Below are positions 40,308 to 53,300 of a stretch of DNA of 64,000 nucleotides, in pieces. The notes beneath the pieces were generated by a model. That model did not search any database and was not told the origin of the DNA. It saw nothing but the letters and a program-made list of their open reading frames with translations. A program made the position numbers and the translations under genes. The DNA is from Pisaster brevispinus (Eukaryota > Echinodermata > Asteroidea > Forcipulatida > Asteriidae): the NCBI GenBank assembly GCA_023634235.1, contig JAMKCF010000012.1, positions 18,733,884-18,797,883 on the forward strand, in the 5' to 3' direction. Every line of letters begins with the position of its first letter. Positions within the stretch are counted from its first letter, which is position 1.

Positions 40308-43171
40308 AAAAGCAATAGATAGATTATTGTAACAAACGGTAGTTTAATTGTCAAAAGTGTATTTTTTGCAGGTAATGTACAACGCCCCCTATTGCTCTTA
40401 TTAATTGTTTATTGGAAATGGTTTGTTTTCTATTTATGCCGATTTAGAAGATTTAAAATATCGGTTAGTAAATAACATTATTACAGTGTGCAAATGACGA
40501 TGCGTTTGGTGCATTAATGGATTCAAAAGTCAAAACCTATAATTCTTACTAGCTTGTGAAGTGGTGCAATTCAGCAGTGTTCTGTTTGCATGATGTAATA
40601 ATACGTTTTCGTTGAATATATCAACATGGCATGCTCAATTCGAATGTCTCTTTGCAGATTGATATTTTAAGCCGCTTTTAAGTAATTAGCAAAATATGGG
40701 CCATTCAAGACTTTACCTTTTATCAAAACTTTTGAAAATTTCTAAATGCAACGCATAAGTAGAAAGTATTATTTTATTGAACAAACAGCTTGTTGAGCAA
40801 ACTGCCCTCTGACTTAGTCAGACCATAACACAGCGGTCTTGAATTGTGATATTCTTGTTGTATCTAATGAAACAGAGAGCTGTGTTTAAGAGCAAAAGTG
40901 ATTCACTGTAATTTAGCAAAGCTATACTTCAAATGATATACTCTTTTAAAATCAATAAAGGTTGGCCTTCATCATCGATAAAGTTGCTGCTACTAATATA
41001 ATTTCGCCCTGAGATAAAACCGTTGTGCATCAGGTATTTTCTCTAGATAGGCATATTTACACCAACATAATGAATTCATCAGCTCATTTGCGGTAGAGAA
41101 TTGTTAAGCTTGCCCTCTTTCTAAAGCAATGGTCTTTCCAGATTTGTGTATATGTCTCTCTATAACGAGTCTGAAAGTACCTACCTAGGCATTCAAGATG
41201 ATTCAGGTGGTCATCTTCGCCAGGTTTCCTTGATACATTGCATTGAGGTAAAAGGGAGCAAGACTTTTGCCCTCTCTAGAACCACTCTATGAATTTATTG
41301 GAATGGAGATGTAAGTGAATGAACCGTGGTGCAGTTATCGCAAAACACTAATACACAATGAAACTGTACCCAAATAATAATAAAATCAGGATTGGTTTAT
41401 TTTTTAGGTAACATCTGAACCCTTTTTGATCATTTTTGTTTAAAACTTAACAATCAACAATGCAATAGCAAAATTATCTGTTTGGCTATTTTACATACAG
41501 AAGAATTAAAAGAAATTAGTCTTTCTCATTGACAAAGAATAATGTCACTTGATATGTTTTATTTCCTTATAGTTCCAGTACAATAATTGCACAATCTCCT
41601 CAAATGTGAACATTATGCAAATTATGCAAATGATTGTCCTAAAATCAACCTTTTAAATCACTTGACGATTCGTCCGTTGAGTGTACTTCAAGATTAATAT
41701 GGTCTTAACGTATGACGTAGTAGAGCGACAAATGAACCCTTTGGTAGGAATCTCACAAAAATACAATGGGAGTTTTGCTGTAAAATTCACAACGCTATGA
41801 TAGTACTAATAAACATTGTTAACTATGAATGGAATAAATATGCTACACGTACTAATTGATTGGCCTCTATTTTAAAAATGAAGTTCGATTTTTTATCTCA
41901 GGAAGTTGTTTCCAAACTATACTTGCGTCATCTCGACAGTAATATCAAAATGAAAAATAAATCTTAACAATATTTAGTGTTATAATTAGTATTCATCAAT
42001 GTACAGACACGTAATCATTCTTGTCTCAAACAATTTTTCACAAATATATTCAAGGGGATACTAACAACTTAGTCTTTGTCTTCATGCTTGGGTTGTTGTG
42101 TTTCTCTCAACCGAATGATCAATATGATATCAGCGTAATGAAACAATACTAGTTAAATCTAATAAGTATTTCAGGTATGCATTATGCTACTACAATGTAA
42201 TCTTGAGTTTTGCTTAATTACTGCATTGTTGACTACTCAGATTGGCAGACTGGAACAATCTAGAGATTATGGGACTAAAACATAATTATTTTTTTAACAG
42301 AAGGCTAAAACAAAATAAACAAAATAAAAATACCGTGTGAGGATTTCGACTACTGATTTTACTCCTCTTTTGGTCAACGTAATCATTGCGATTGACACGT
42401 GTTAACGATCTATTTTTCATTCTTACTTCAAAAACAATTGATTGGACTTCGGTCGTTCTTATGCATATATTTTGATTTATTCGTTAATTAATATGAAGCA
42501 AAACGAAAACATTTATATAATGATGATTTGTTAATTAAATTTGTTAAGTAAATCCAGGATGTAATTACAAACAATTTAAAAGAAAAAGGGGGAAGAAAAC
42601 AAAAGACGCTTCTGTGTTTTGGCATGAACATAACTGAACTTACGTTTAAAACGGTCGTTACGAATTGTTTTTTTTTATTATATTAAAGTGACATCATAAA
42701 ACATTAAATTATTCCGAGTTTGTTTTAGTTTGAGCAAATTGTTCATTTGGGCAAATAAATAGTGTTGGACTTTTTGTCAGTTTTAAAACATCGTGAATAC
42801 ATTGAATGGTTCGATTGTTTCCTATTATACTGTAAGAAATATCGACATCAGAGTAATGACAGAGTGAAATAAACTTTAAAAAAGTAGTCAATACGCAATA
42901 ATGTTATCATTACCATGTCAATAGTGCATCCTCATTTCCATCAATCATATCACAACAAAAGTATTGTCCATACTAATCTCAAAATCATTGACATGATGGT
43001 GTTTGACACAACTTTGATCATAGCTACTTTAATAGCTTTATACACCACTTCTCTGACTCTCGTCGATTGATGAGTAATCACTGGAACTGTTATGACCATT
43101 CCTCACTTGTTACAACAAGACTAATTGAGATCATTGTTCTATACAACATAAGCCTTATCTTATCGTCCTCA

Positions 43172-43562
43172 AAATGCCACCACTGCATCGCTACTACTAC
43201 TACCACTACCACTACCACTACCAGCGCAAGCACCAGCGCAAGCACCAGCACCAGCACCAGCACCAGCACCAGCACCAGCACCAGCAAAAGCACCAGCACC
43301 AGCACCAGCACCACTACCGCCAAAACCAACACCACTACACAACCACCACCCAATCAGCACCAACACCATCATCAGCCGACCACTATCATGACACCACCAC
43401 CAGTACCCGATTAGCACCAGCCACACCACTAATACTACCAACACCACCGCCGCCATCACTACCACCACCCCACCAACACCACCACCACCACCACTCCACC
43501 ACTACTACCACCACCCCCACCACCACCCCCTCCACCAGCGCCACGACCACCACTCATACAAC
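43172..43562. repeat. CAC/CAG-rich low-complexity block
   Basis: Units of TACCAC, CAGCGCAAGCAC and CAGCAC grade into CACCAC/CCACCA. All frames on both strands stay open for long stretches, producing His/Gln, Thr/Ser or Val/Leu homopolymer-like translations. They have no domain content and are not called as genes. Confidence 0.9.
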
Positions 43563-44827
43563 ACAAGTACCATCATCTCAACATTATATACACAACCTAA
43601 GCAACAATATAATCACATTATTACTTAATCTTTTTATGCAGTTTCATTCCCATCATGGTCACCCATGCTGGCAATATCAACACTCTCTTCATCCTTCCGA
43701 CCACTTCTTCCAAAAATAAACATTTTGGTGTTCGACATGTCGCATGGTGTAACCCCCCCCCCCTTTTATTTTCTCTTCATTATGTTCTGGGAATCTCAGG
43801 ACTTCGTTTGAGGGTTTTAGGGGGGTACTTCTGTACGAGAGGAAAAGATCGAGTGTGGTCAAGTATGGGAGCATACCCCCTTTCTTTAGGGGAGGGGAGG
43901 GGGGACACCTTCTGCCACTATATCGGGCATGGTATACAAAGGAATACCGATTAATTAACATTACGAGAATAAATTCAGGATGAGTATCCCCAGTTAGTTG
44001 TCTCAAGCACAACGAACAATAATATTTCAATAATAATAATATTTTATTGGCAGTGCTCCTCTGATACGCTTGGTGATTTTCTGATACACATTGCCTCATG
44101 TCAATGCTGTATTAGCTTAAGTGGGACTGCACTACACAGAGGGCGCTCTTTCATTTCCTTCCAAGCTCAAAGTCACTTTCTACATAGATCTGATAATGCA
44201 CCACAAACCAGTATGGAGGATAATTTATTCTCGTCTGGAAACACTCAATCAAGACAAACTGATCCACTTATAAAGTCGTTTCATTTTAAAGACATACAAA
44301 ACATTTCCAAAAATGCGCTCGTAAGTGAAAACTATTAATTTCTGATGTTACTGGTTAGTATAAGATACCCTAGGTTCAATTAGTAATTTACTTGTGATAT
44401 GAACTACGACGTTTTGCAAACACAAGCAATGCTAATTTCCCGTCAGCCTGCAAGTGTTTAGTTTTCAAGAAGTAAAAATATAAATTGACCAATTGTTAAC
44501 TTGATCCATACTAAGAGTACTCAAACAAGCAGACTTTTCATACCCTTAGTTCAGATGACATCGATAGTAGGTTTTTATAGCTAAAGTATTAGGGTAAAAA
44601 AGAGATGATAATTCCTGATGTGAGCGGTGTAATTAGTAATTAAAATCGAAAATTTGCCAATATTATTTTGTTAAACACGTTTTATAATTATTTATACTGG
44701 ACACAAATTACAATCAGTAGTACCCTCAACCAGACTTTAAAGTTACATCATTAAACGTTACGCTCCACGCCAAAGCAAGGCAGTTCTTGCCCAAACTCAT
44801 CAATTTGATTTCTTGCAAAGGCAGCCA

Positions 44828-44928
44828 TTGCACGCGTGTGCGCCCCAGACACAACTCTCAACCAATGATGTGTCTTCCTTTAACATTAGTGAGGGCGTTG
44901 TTTTAGCTCATGAAGTCATATGCAAGGA
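44828..44928. repeat. Dispersed repeat, copy 2
   Basis: It shares the block order GC-rich TGCGC, CAACTCTCAACC, TTCCTTT, AGTGAGGGC, ATGCAA with 10660-10770 in the same orientation, at about 70% identity by eye. The family is not recognised. Confidence 0.5.
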
Positions 44929-46767
44929 GTCTATTGAGTCCAACAGTCTTTCAAATACCACAAAACAAGTTCCCTATTCGGTAAGCACCTCTCAACACCA
45001 CCACATTACGTTGATAACAAGGCTTATGTTGTTGGGTGTATTTCACTTTTCCCAGAAATGCCAAATGCCTTATTTTGTTGTGGGGCGTCACATTTGATAA
45101 AATAAATTGAAAAGTTAAAAGAGCTATAGATTCAAACACTTTATTTACAATAGTTTGTTACTTATCTTTGGCAAAACTTTCCCAGTAATTGAAAGCCCAT
45201 TAAAAAGTCAGAACAGTCCATTCAACCGTTTATTTATTAATTAAAACACCAATAAAAAGTAAATATAATTATTGTATTAATATGAAAACTTGGAAATAAT
45301 GCAACACATCAAAGAGGGCGCACTCGTTATACCCATGAAAACACACCAATCACGATTTTCAAAATGATATAATAATATCATTGTACATATTTTTTTATAC
45401 AAGCATAAAAGCACTGGACTTATCAAGGCGTCATATAAGCTGCTTTTTAATTGAAATATGCAAAAGTTAACGTAAATGGGCCAGCCCTGTAACACTATGC
45501 TCATGCAAAAATATTAAATCAAACGCATCATATTTAATAAAGCAAATCAAACAAAGTAGTGGTAAGTTTATAAACATGTAAACAATCCCTAAAATTCGTA
45601 GTGTTAATACTGTTTCCTAAACTACTATATACTACAACGTTTACAGGTATTTAATGTTAATATTTATCTACAATCTCCCTATACTTATACAACTCCATGC
45701 CGCACAATCCTCTAAGTGTGGAAGTTTTATCTTTTACTTATACATCTGTTTGTTTGTCTGTGTTCGTAAAGTGTGTGTCTTGGTTGGTTGGGTGTTTATA
45801 CACCAACAGCTTGTTGGTGGTTGGTGGATGACGATACCATTTTTTAGTAAAATCTTAATAGAAGGTGATCTTCGTCATAACCACACCCTGTTATCTGATT
45901 TATGAGTCAAAGTGTTACTTTATCATAGGATAAAAGCGATAAGGTACCCATTGCTATTTCATAACTTCAAACCCTCCAAACCTCGGTCCCTTGCGGGATA
46001 ATGCTGGCGTTCCAAGATAAATGAACTGGTCTTACGACCTATAGTTTCCTCAATTTACTTTAATTTAAAGCTAATCTGTATTTACGCCCTCATAATTACT
46101 GAGATATATATTTTTTGACGTTCGCAAATTTATTATTTTTTTGCTTATTTTTTATGATTCTTTTTTTTTTTAGAAAGAGAAAAAAGTATTTGTACAATAT
46201 ACATGTTTTTCGATTGTTACTGACAACAATTCATCAATGCGCACATTGCATGATAACCACGTGTTGAGTTGTTTTCCGGCGAGTTAATAAATCGTTGTAT
46301 GCTTAGTGAAAAGTTTGGAATAAACTTCCTTTGCACTTTTATAATCTTTGTTTAAAATTGATTAAATAGGTTTTTAAGCAACAAAGAGTCAAAATAATTG
46401 GTTTGTAAAAAGGTTGACGCATCATCATTCATCAATTTCCTTGAAAGATCGAAATGAATATAATGACCGAGTAAATCATGAAACATGTCCGTGACTTATC
46501 TATTTCATTCTCTGTCTACAATGACATGTTAAACTGTGTCCATACAACAATGTAGAAGTGCATTCGTGCTTATTCCCCAGAAACAGGCTCAAAGATTATC
46601 CTTCAGCTGGACTTGAAGAAAAATCTAAAGCAATTCTTCAGTCGATAATTAATCATTTGTCTAGTTGATTTTGAAGTAAACTGTAGCAATTCACACGTAA
46701 GTGAAAACAAAAGTATCGGTCGTTTGCTGTGTTCGTGTCTGGTATGGAGTCCATGGCAATCAAAATG

Positions 46768-47336
46768 TTAGACTTGCACGAAAAACACGAGGAAGGTTGT
46801 GGCTGATCCAATCAAGCACATAAGAAAGAAGAACCTATCCAAGACAATAGCTACTCTCTTCCACTCCGTCTGCACCCGTCTCGAATTCATCTCTACCTCG
46901 ATACTGAATGTAATCTTTTGCATTTCCCGTAGCAATGCCAGATAGAGGGCGCGATTCCTATGAAGAGAGTCCCTGACGTTACCGGCTTCACCAGCATTTG
47001 GCCTGCTTTGTTCCGATTCATCGCCTTGATTTGGCACGTTACATCCATTGGATACAACCCTTGATCTGGAGGAAGAGTTACCGGTTACCTCGGCCATTAA
47101 GCTCTTTGTCTCCCATGACCTTAGCTCCTGTGCGAGCTTGTCCCCGATGGTTGGACGTCGTTTAGAGCGACTGCTCTCTGAAGGAAGCAGAACACGTCCG
47201 ATACCATTCAGTATGTACCTCTTGATCCATGGAGGAACAGGTTTGCAGTCAGGGCCTCGGTGGTGCATATTGAGTACCGTTACAGACATCCCGATGGAGA
47301 TTGAGATCAGCACCATGGTGCAGGCAAAGTATTGGC
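46768..47336 (-). CDS. Gene B last exon: M3, cytoplasmic loop, M4
   Basis: The acceptor CTTTTTCAG (plus-strand CTGAAAAAG) precedes 47336; the stop TAA is at 46770-46768. M3 begins [18 protein letters not shown]. The loop is shorter than that of gene A, rich in Arg/Ser and Asn, and ends in a helix before [15 protein letters not shown]4 ends directly in FFVQV and stop, with no tail. The preceding intron is only 141 bases. Confidence 0.95.
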
Positions 47337-50300
47337 CTGAAAAAGGGCAACACCAAGAAAATGTTTGACTTGTTTGTTCATCATAGAACACAATTTTTCA
47401 TGTTTCCAGCTTTACTGTAATTTCCCTTCAATTTGCACAAAAGAAAAAAGAAAGAATGTAAGGACAAACAATCTCACCTATGACGGGAACTGTACTTGTA
47501 GGTGGCATAGTCTCCGCTACCAGCAGTAGGAAGACAGTGAGTGACAGCAATACCGTTACACCAAGACTAACTTTCTCTCCCGACTCGGGTGGTAGAAAGA
47601 ATGTCAACAGCGACACCAACGACAAGAACATGCACGGGATCAGCAGATTGAATAGATAGTAGAGTGGGCGCCTCTGAAATAAAACCTAAAAGAAATGAAC
47701 ATCATTAGTCAAAGTCTTGCGAAGTCTCTCGAGATATACAAACATTTGTGGGACCCTGGTTTCCCTGATATTGACTGCTTTAATAATATTTGAAGGAAAC
47801 AATGTTGCGCACTTTATCGGGCCCAAAGTTCGAACACGCAAGACTTGAACATCGTTGTTATTATTGGACAGTATTGTCCAAGTTATGCTCTATTGTGAAA
47901 TAGAGTAATTTTGACTAAATTAACCAGCACGTAGTAATAGTAATATTAAATGTTATAATGTAATAGTAACAATTATCTAGGATTTGTCGTTTCACAACGA
48001 TACAGCCAATGTAATTTCTTCTACAAAACGACACAAGACTCTTTCCTACGTGAGGTAAATTTATTTTTGTTTCCCATTTGCTGCAGATGCAAACTTAACA
48101 GGAACCGACATGCTTAATATCATCATGTCCGCTGGCTTAAAAAACTATAGTCTGATTAAACAGTTCATTTCACTGGTGTCACTTAGTGTTTGTCAGGGCT
48201 TACAAATGTCAAAAGGTATCCAGCAAGCCTGTTGGTATGTACTGCAGATGTCATTGGGGAGTTATTGGCCTCTCAGAACCCAAAGGAAAACGTGATTGTC
48301 TGTATCAACTTCGACGCATTGAATCTTCAACATAAAAACGATCAGTGAATTATCTTTCTCTTAAAATCCTTTGGGAGTAGTTATCTTTACATCCCAAGCA
48401 AAGACGTTTACCATACGACAGACCTCTGGCTATGGAAACAAAAACCAGCGTATAAAAGTTCAATTTATCTGGAGGCTAGAGAAACCAATTGGACAGTAGT
48501 ATCAGGCAGTCCTCTGTGTGCAACGATTTCATTTGAAAGACCTCAAACAGGAGGGCTGAATTCTTTGTGCCTCGTGGTAAACGTGACTTGTATCAAATCA
48601 TACAAACCCTACTATGGAAGTCTACATCACGTAGAACACACACTGTTGTCAGTCATCTCTTCTGTATTTTTAATGGGCATTTTATTCTTCACCTGAAGTC
48701 ATATGAACAAATTCGTAGTTGCCTTTTGACTTACTGAGAGGAAATTAAGTTGTGTTGCAGAATGAGTAATGGTGACGAGGCCCCGAGTTTTTATTTCAGA
48801 AATTCTGGTAGTTAATATTCACTGTGCCCAAGCTGTTCCTGTTTTGTAATTCCCTAAACACATCTAATACTTCGCCATAATGCAAATCAACCTGTCGTTA
48901 AGGCCTACCGCTATAATGTATTGGAGGCATTTTCAAATGAAGGTAACTGTTGGCCCACTTAGTCTAAATAATTCAGAGCGTGCAGGATCGACTTTGGATT
49001 TATCTATGCGACAAGTTAAACGAACTGCAATGCCTTATGCTTGCATTCGATCACACAGATGTTGACGACTTAGACTAGTAAAGGAAAACAAAAAGTCCCT
49101 CCTTTGGCGGTTTTTGCTGAGTTGAAATGTTGGGAGCTAGACTTGTAAACTAAGTACGACACTGGGCGGCCACCATTTCACAGCGATATACTCTCGCAAG
49201 ATCCTATAAAACCATCAAGTTGAATACTCTGTATTGGCGTCCGAAAGGATAATTAAACAAAAGTCTCTCACTCGCATAGATTTGATTTCCACACACACCC
49301 CACAATAGGCTACTCAACGGCTAGAATTTGGACCAACATGGTCAATCTGCTATAAGAAAACTGATTCGACAAACTTTAAATAAAACTGCAGGGTGTTCAG
49401 GATTTATTGTGACTTAAACTCGTTACTAATTGACGCAGAACCCGATAGTCAGTGTACCCACCTCATACACAACATCGGTGTAATTTTTACCAGGGTCGTC
49501 AGGGTACTCATTAGTGTTAGTGTGTACTGTTACCTCGATCATATCCCACTGCCCATCACTGTTAAAAACAGTCTCGTCACCTCCTGACAAACAATCGTAA
49601 AACAGTAGACATTTTAAAGTTAATATCTGTACATTTGGGTTAAATACAAACCTCAACAGTCTTGTTCGTAATGTTAGAGTTTTAGTAATGTTTGTTTGCA
49701 GTCAAAGGGGGTTAAAGCGTAACAAATTGGAAAAATTCCAAGGCCATCTTTCGATTTCTTTAAATAAAATTCTGGCATCCGTAAATTATGCTCTTCTCGA
49801 TGTCCAATGCGTCAACTGATGGTTACATCTGCAAGGTATTACAAATGCCGTTTTTTTTTTTTTTAAACAAATTGTAATCGACAATTTTTGAGCATTTTAT
49901 CAACTGAAAACTTTTTCGAAATTTATTTTAAAAACAAGTAAATTGTGCTTTCACCCCCAAATAATTCTAACTGATATTAATAGGTAGTTGGGAGCCATGC
50001 CATGCCTGGGTTAGGGTTATTATTTACTTACTATTGGAGAGGGATTATGCTGAAAAGCGGTACATAGTGAATAAATAAAGCCACTCCTTATGGGAAAGGA
50101 TACATTCTCAAAGCTATGTGATTTACATGCATTCATCCTTAATAACAAGCAGGCTTTATTGCAGTATCTACCGTTGTAACAATAACCAAACAGTTGTAAA
50201 CTCCATGTAGAAGCAGCATCCATGAGTACAATTCTACTGATAAAATATTCAATATTTTCTGTTTCGTCAAGGAATTTGTCGAGCTGCGTGAATGGATTTG

Positions 50301-53300
50301 GCTGACAAAGAAATACAAAAACAAATGAAAAATTACAAGTATGCTTTGCAATTTCATTCTGAAGATAATTAAGTTATGATACAATATTGGATTACTTAAA
50401 GCCCATATGAGACTAGTGTGAATCAAGGAGAGAGAATCACCTAAAGATACGTGTACTTCATTTTAAACACGAGCTGTTCATAGATGCAACATTCTTTTCC
50501 TACACGAATTTATACGATTCCTTCTTATAATGATATACATACATGTGTATGTCTTACCGTATAACGATATACCGCATTATGCTATCAGGGCGGAAATAAA
50601 CGTGATATTGAATATTAACAAAAATCAGATGATGAGAAATGAATCAGATGATGTGACGTCACACACCGATTTTCATTAAGCAGTATGCAGTACTTACTCA
50701 TTGAAACGCTTAAAATGGAACCAAGACATGACTAAAGTAAGCCTCATAGGGTATACAGAGATTGCTATATTATGAAAGCTGCTGGTGATATCTGTAAACA
50801 CCACTGCCATCAGATTGGTCGTTGAACATAATGTGGATGTTAAGAGTGCTGGGTTATAAAACATCGTAAAACATCGTAACAAATACTACGCAATGATATA
50901 GCCTATAATGTTCATGATCATGAAAAAATGACTCGCACCGTTCATACCGTTTAAATCACTCGGCAAAGTGCAGGAAATTGAAAAAAAAAAAAAAAAAAAA
51001 ACATAAATAAATGAATCAATCAATTAACTATTATTGATCAAGGTGGCTGCTACAAAATGAGACAAAAAGACTATTATGTACCTGCTTAGAGTTCGTAACT
51101 CGTATTTTAGTTTGTAAGTGGTTTTGATTAGCAGTCAATACATTGTATTTATTATTTTTGTATTTTTGTATTACATATTAAAAAGCCTTGTATTAGCTGC
51201 GAATCAAAACCACTTACAAACAGAAGTTAAATGAACTTTTTGTAATAAACAAGGAATGTATTAAAAAAAGGGGGTTACTGGTGTCTAAAAAAAGAAGCAA
51301 AATTGGCAAGTTGGAATCAATAACCAAGACCTGCAGTACTTATTTTTGCAGTTGGGAGGTTTCTTAGCATCACTATGTCAGCAAGCTTTGTGTACTGCAT
51401 GAAATTAAAAAACAAAATCCCCGAAACTAAAAAACCCAGCCCAAATGTTTCTCTCTTGATTCAAATGAACTGCATGTTCTTTAGAACGTGACCATAGTTG
51501 ACCAATAATTTGTCACTGAGAGCCAAGTTTTAGTGTATTTAACATAAATTTCAATTGACAGAATATCTTGAGGATTGCCGTTAGGGGTATCCGTGAACAT
51601 GCGTGCAGACAACGTGAATTAAAAGACTGTGCCCTTCAGAAAACGTTTTTATTTTCTTTCAAAACGAGGACAAGCATAAATGAAATTATGCATGGTATGA
51701 GACTCGTATGATAACTGAAACGCATCCCCCTCCCTAGAAAACACCTGTGGGCTTTTAATGAAGATTTCTAGTGAACCATCGTAGGGCTGTGGATTAACTA
51801 GTGTAACGAATGAGACACAATAGAAAGCCAAACGTAATTCCAGTCTGAAATAGGTTTATTTTGTGCGCCATTTTGATAATCGCAGATTGCCTGAAGCTAA
51901 TCTTTTGTGCTTCAAGAATGATGTGCTTAGGTAAATTGACATTTAATTTCAACAGATAAATTTCATTAGTATGGTGTTGCCTCCAGACATTGAGGTTGCT
52001 CCGGTACATCAGTGAGTGTTTGCACAAGTAGGCACATGAGTTGACCCTATTTCACTTCGGTTGCATTCACTCTCGCAGGCATTATTTGAAAGAAAGATGT
52101 CTTTTGGCAAAACTGATTTGCGGATTAATTTGGCATGTCACTTTTTTAAGAACTGGGAATTAAAACTGTTTTATTGTTGCAATACCCCCAGACTGCGTAA
52201 CAATTTGAATAAAGAAATGCTCACTTTGGAAATGACGGGTTGTGGATTATAAAAATATCTTTTTGCTTATTGTTAGAGTTACAAAGTTAACACCACTGAA
52301 TCTTTTAAATTTTTCGATTTGATGGAAATGTAATAACCAGAAATTACTCGATAATACGCCATGTTTAATTGGAACATTATGGGAATAAGGAATGTAGTCA
52401 CCCAAACTATTTGATAACAAGCTGAGGTGAATTTGATACATGTGTGCATGTATGCTTACAGGCAATTGGAATGCGTGTTTATGACGTAAGCGTTCTTGGA
52501 AGAATTAAACGAGTGGGTTGATGTTCAGCGGTCAATCTTCATTTCACATATGTGTTTTATTTTCTTTCATGGTCATACAGATTAATAAAAGCCAGGCTAA
52601 GCATTCCGAGACTACAATTTTCTGCTTGCTTAGGTTTAAAACTATAATAAAACTAATAGTTGTTATCCTGTAGGCTACAAAACACCGAGCCAAAAAAAAA
52701 AAAGACTTTAAATGAATACATAACCGTAACCAAACAGTTTTTAATCTTTATTGAATTTAGTTGTATATTATGATCAAATCGTATCAAACATTCGACTCTA
52801 TGAAACAACATGCATCCCTGTTAGTACCATTGAACTTTTTGCACAGTAAATCTGCTTAAATGTAAACTTTAAACAATTTACTAATGACAGAGCTCCGAGT
52901 GAAGTTAATTGGCTTTACTGTCATTCTGTAATTGTTTAAGATAAGTTTATTTTAATGATTTGTTTGTTTATTGCATTTTGTCATGACAATAACAATTATT
53001 ATTATGACTGTTATATGTTTTTATTTTAAATTTTTTTAAATTAATTTTTTATTTATGTATGTATTTTTTTTTTTGGGGGCGGACACCGAAGTTTCTATTC
53101 TGTAGAGGGTTTAAATCAAAATCTCTTATATTACAATAAATCTGTAAGGGTCAATTGGGGAGTGCACAAAGGATTTTAAAGTTGTACAACCATACAGCAA
53201 GGTGCTTGAGGACACCATTTAAAATGAAGCTTATTTGGTGGTTTCTTTCTTAAATTCTTTCAGAAAAAAACCCCAAACCCCAAAACACATAAATAAAAAC

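Larger units (their letters stand above)
39902..46767. other. Intergenic region between convergent genes A and B
   Basis: It contains the presumed 3' UTRs of both genes at its ends. It also holds the CAC/CAG low-complexity block (43172-43562), a run of C (near 43751), dispersed repeat copy 2 (44828-44928) and AGAGGGCGC words at 44138-44146 and 45313-45321. No third gene was recognised. Confidence 0.65.

Noticed and set aside
43067..43719. Frames of 87-181 codons rich in His/Gln, Thr/Ser or Val/Gly
   Set aside because: They are produced by the CAC/CAG low-complexity block; overlapping frames on both strands are equally open.
43689..44099. 136-codon minus-strand frame
   Set aside because: It crosses runs of C and G, has no domain and looks like repeat-derived sequence.
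47048..47368. 106-codon plus-strand frame
   Set aside because: Antisense shadow of the last exon of gene B.
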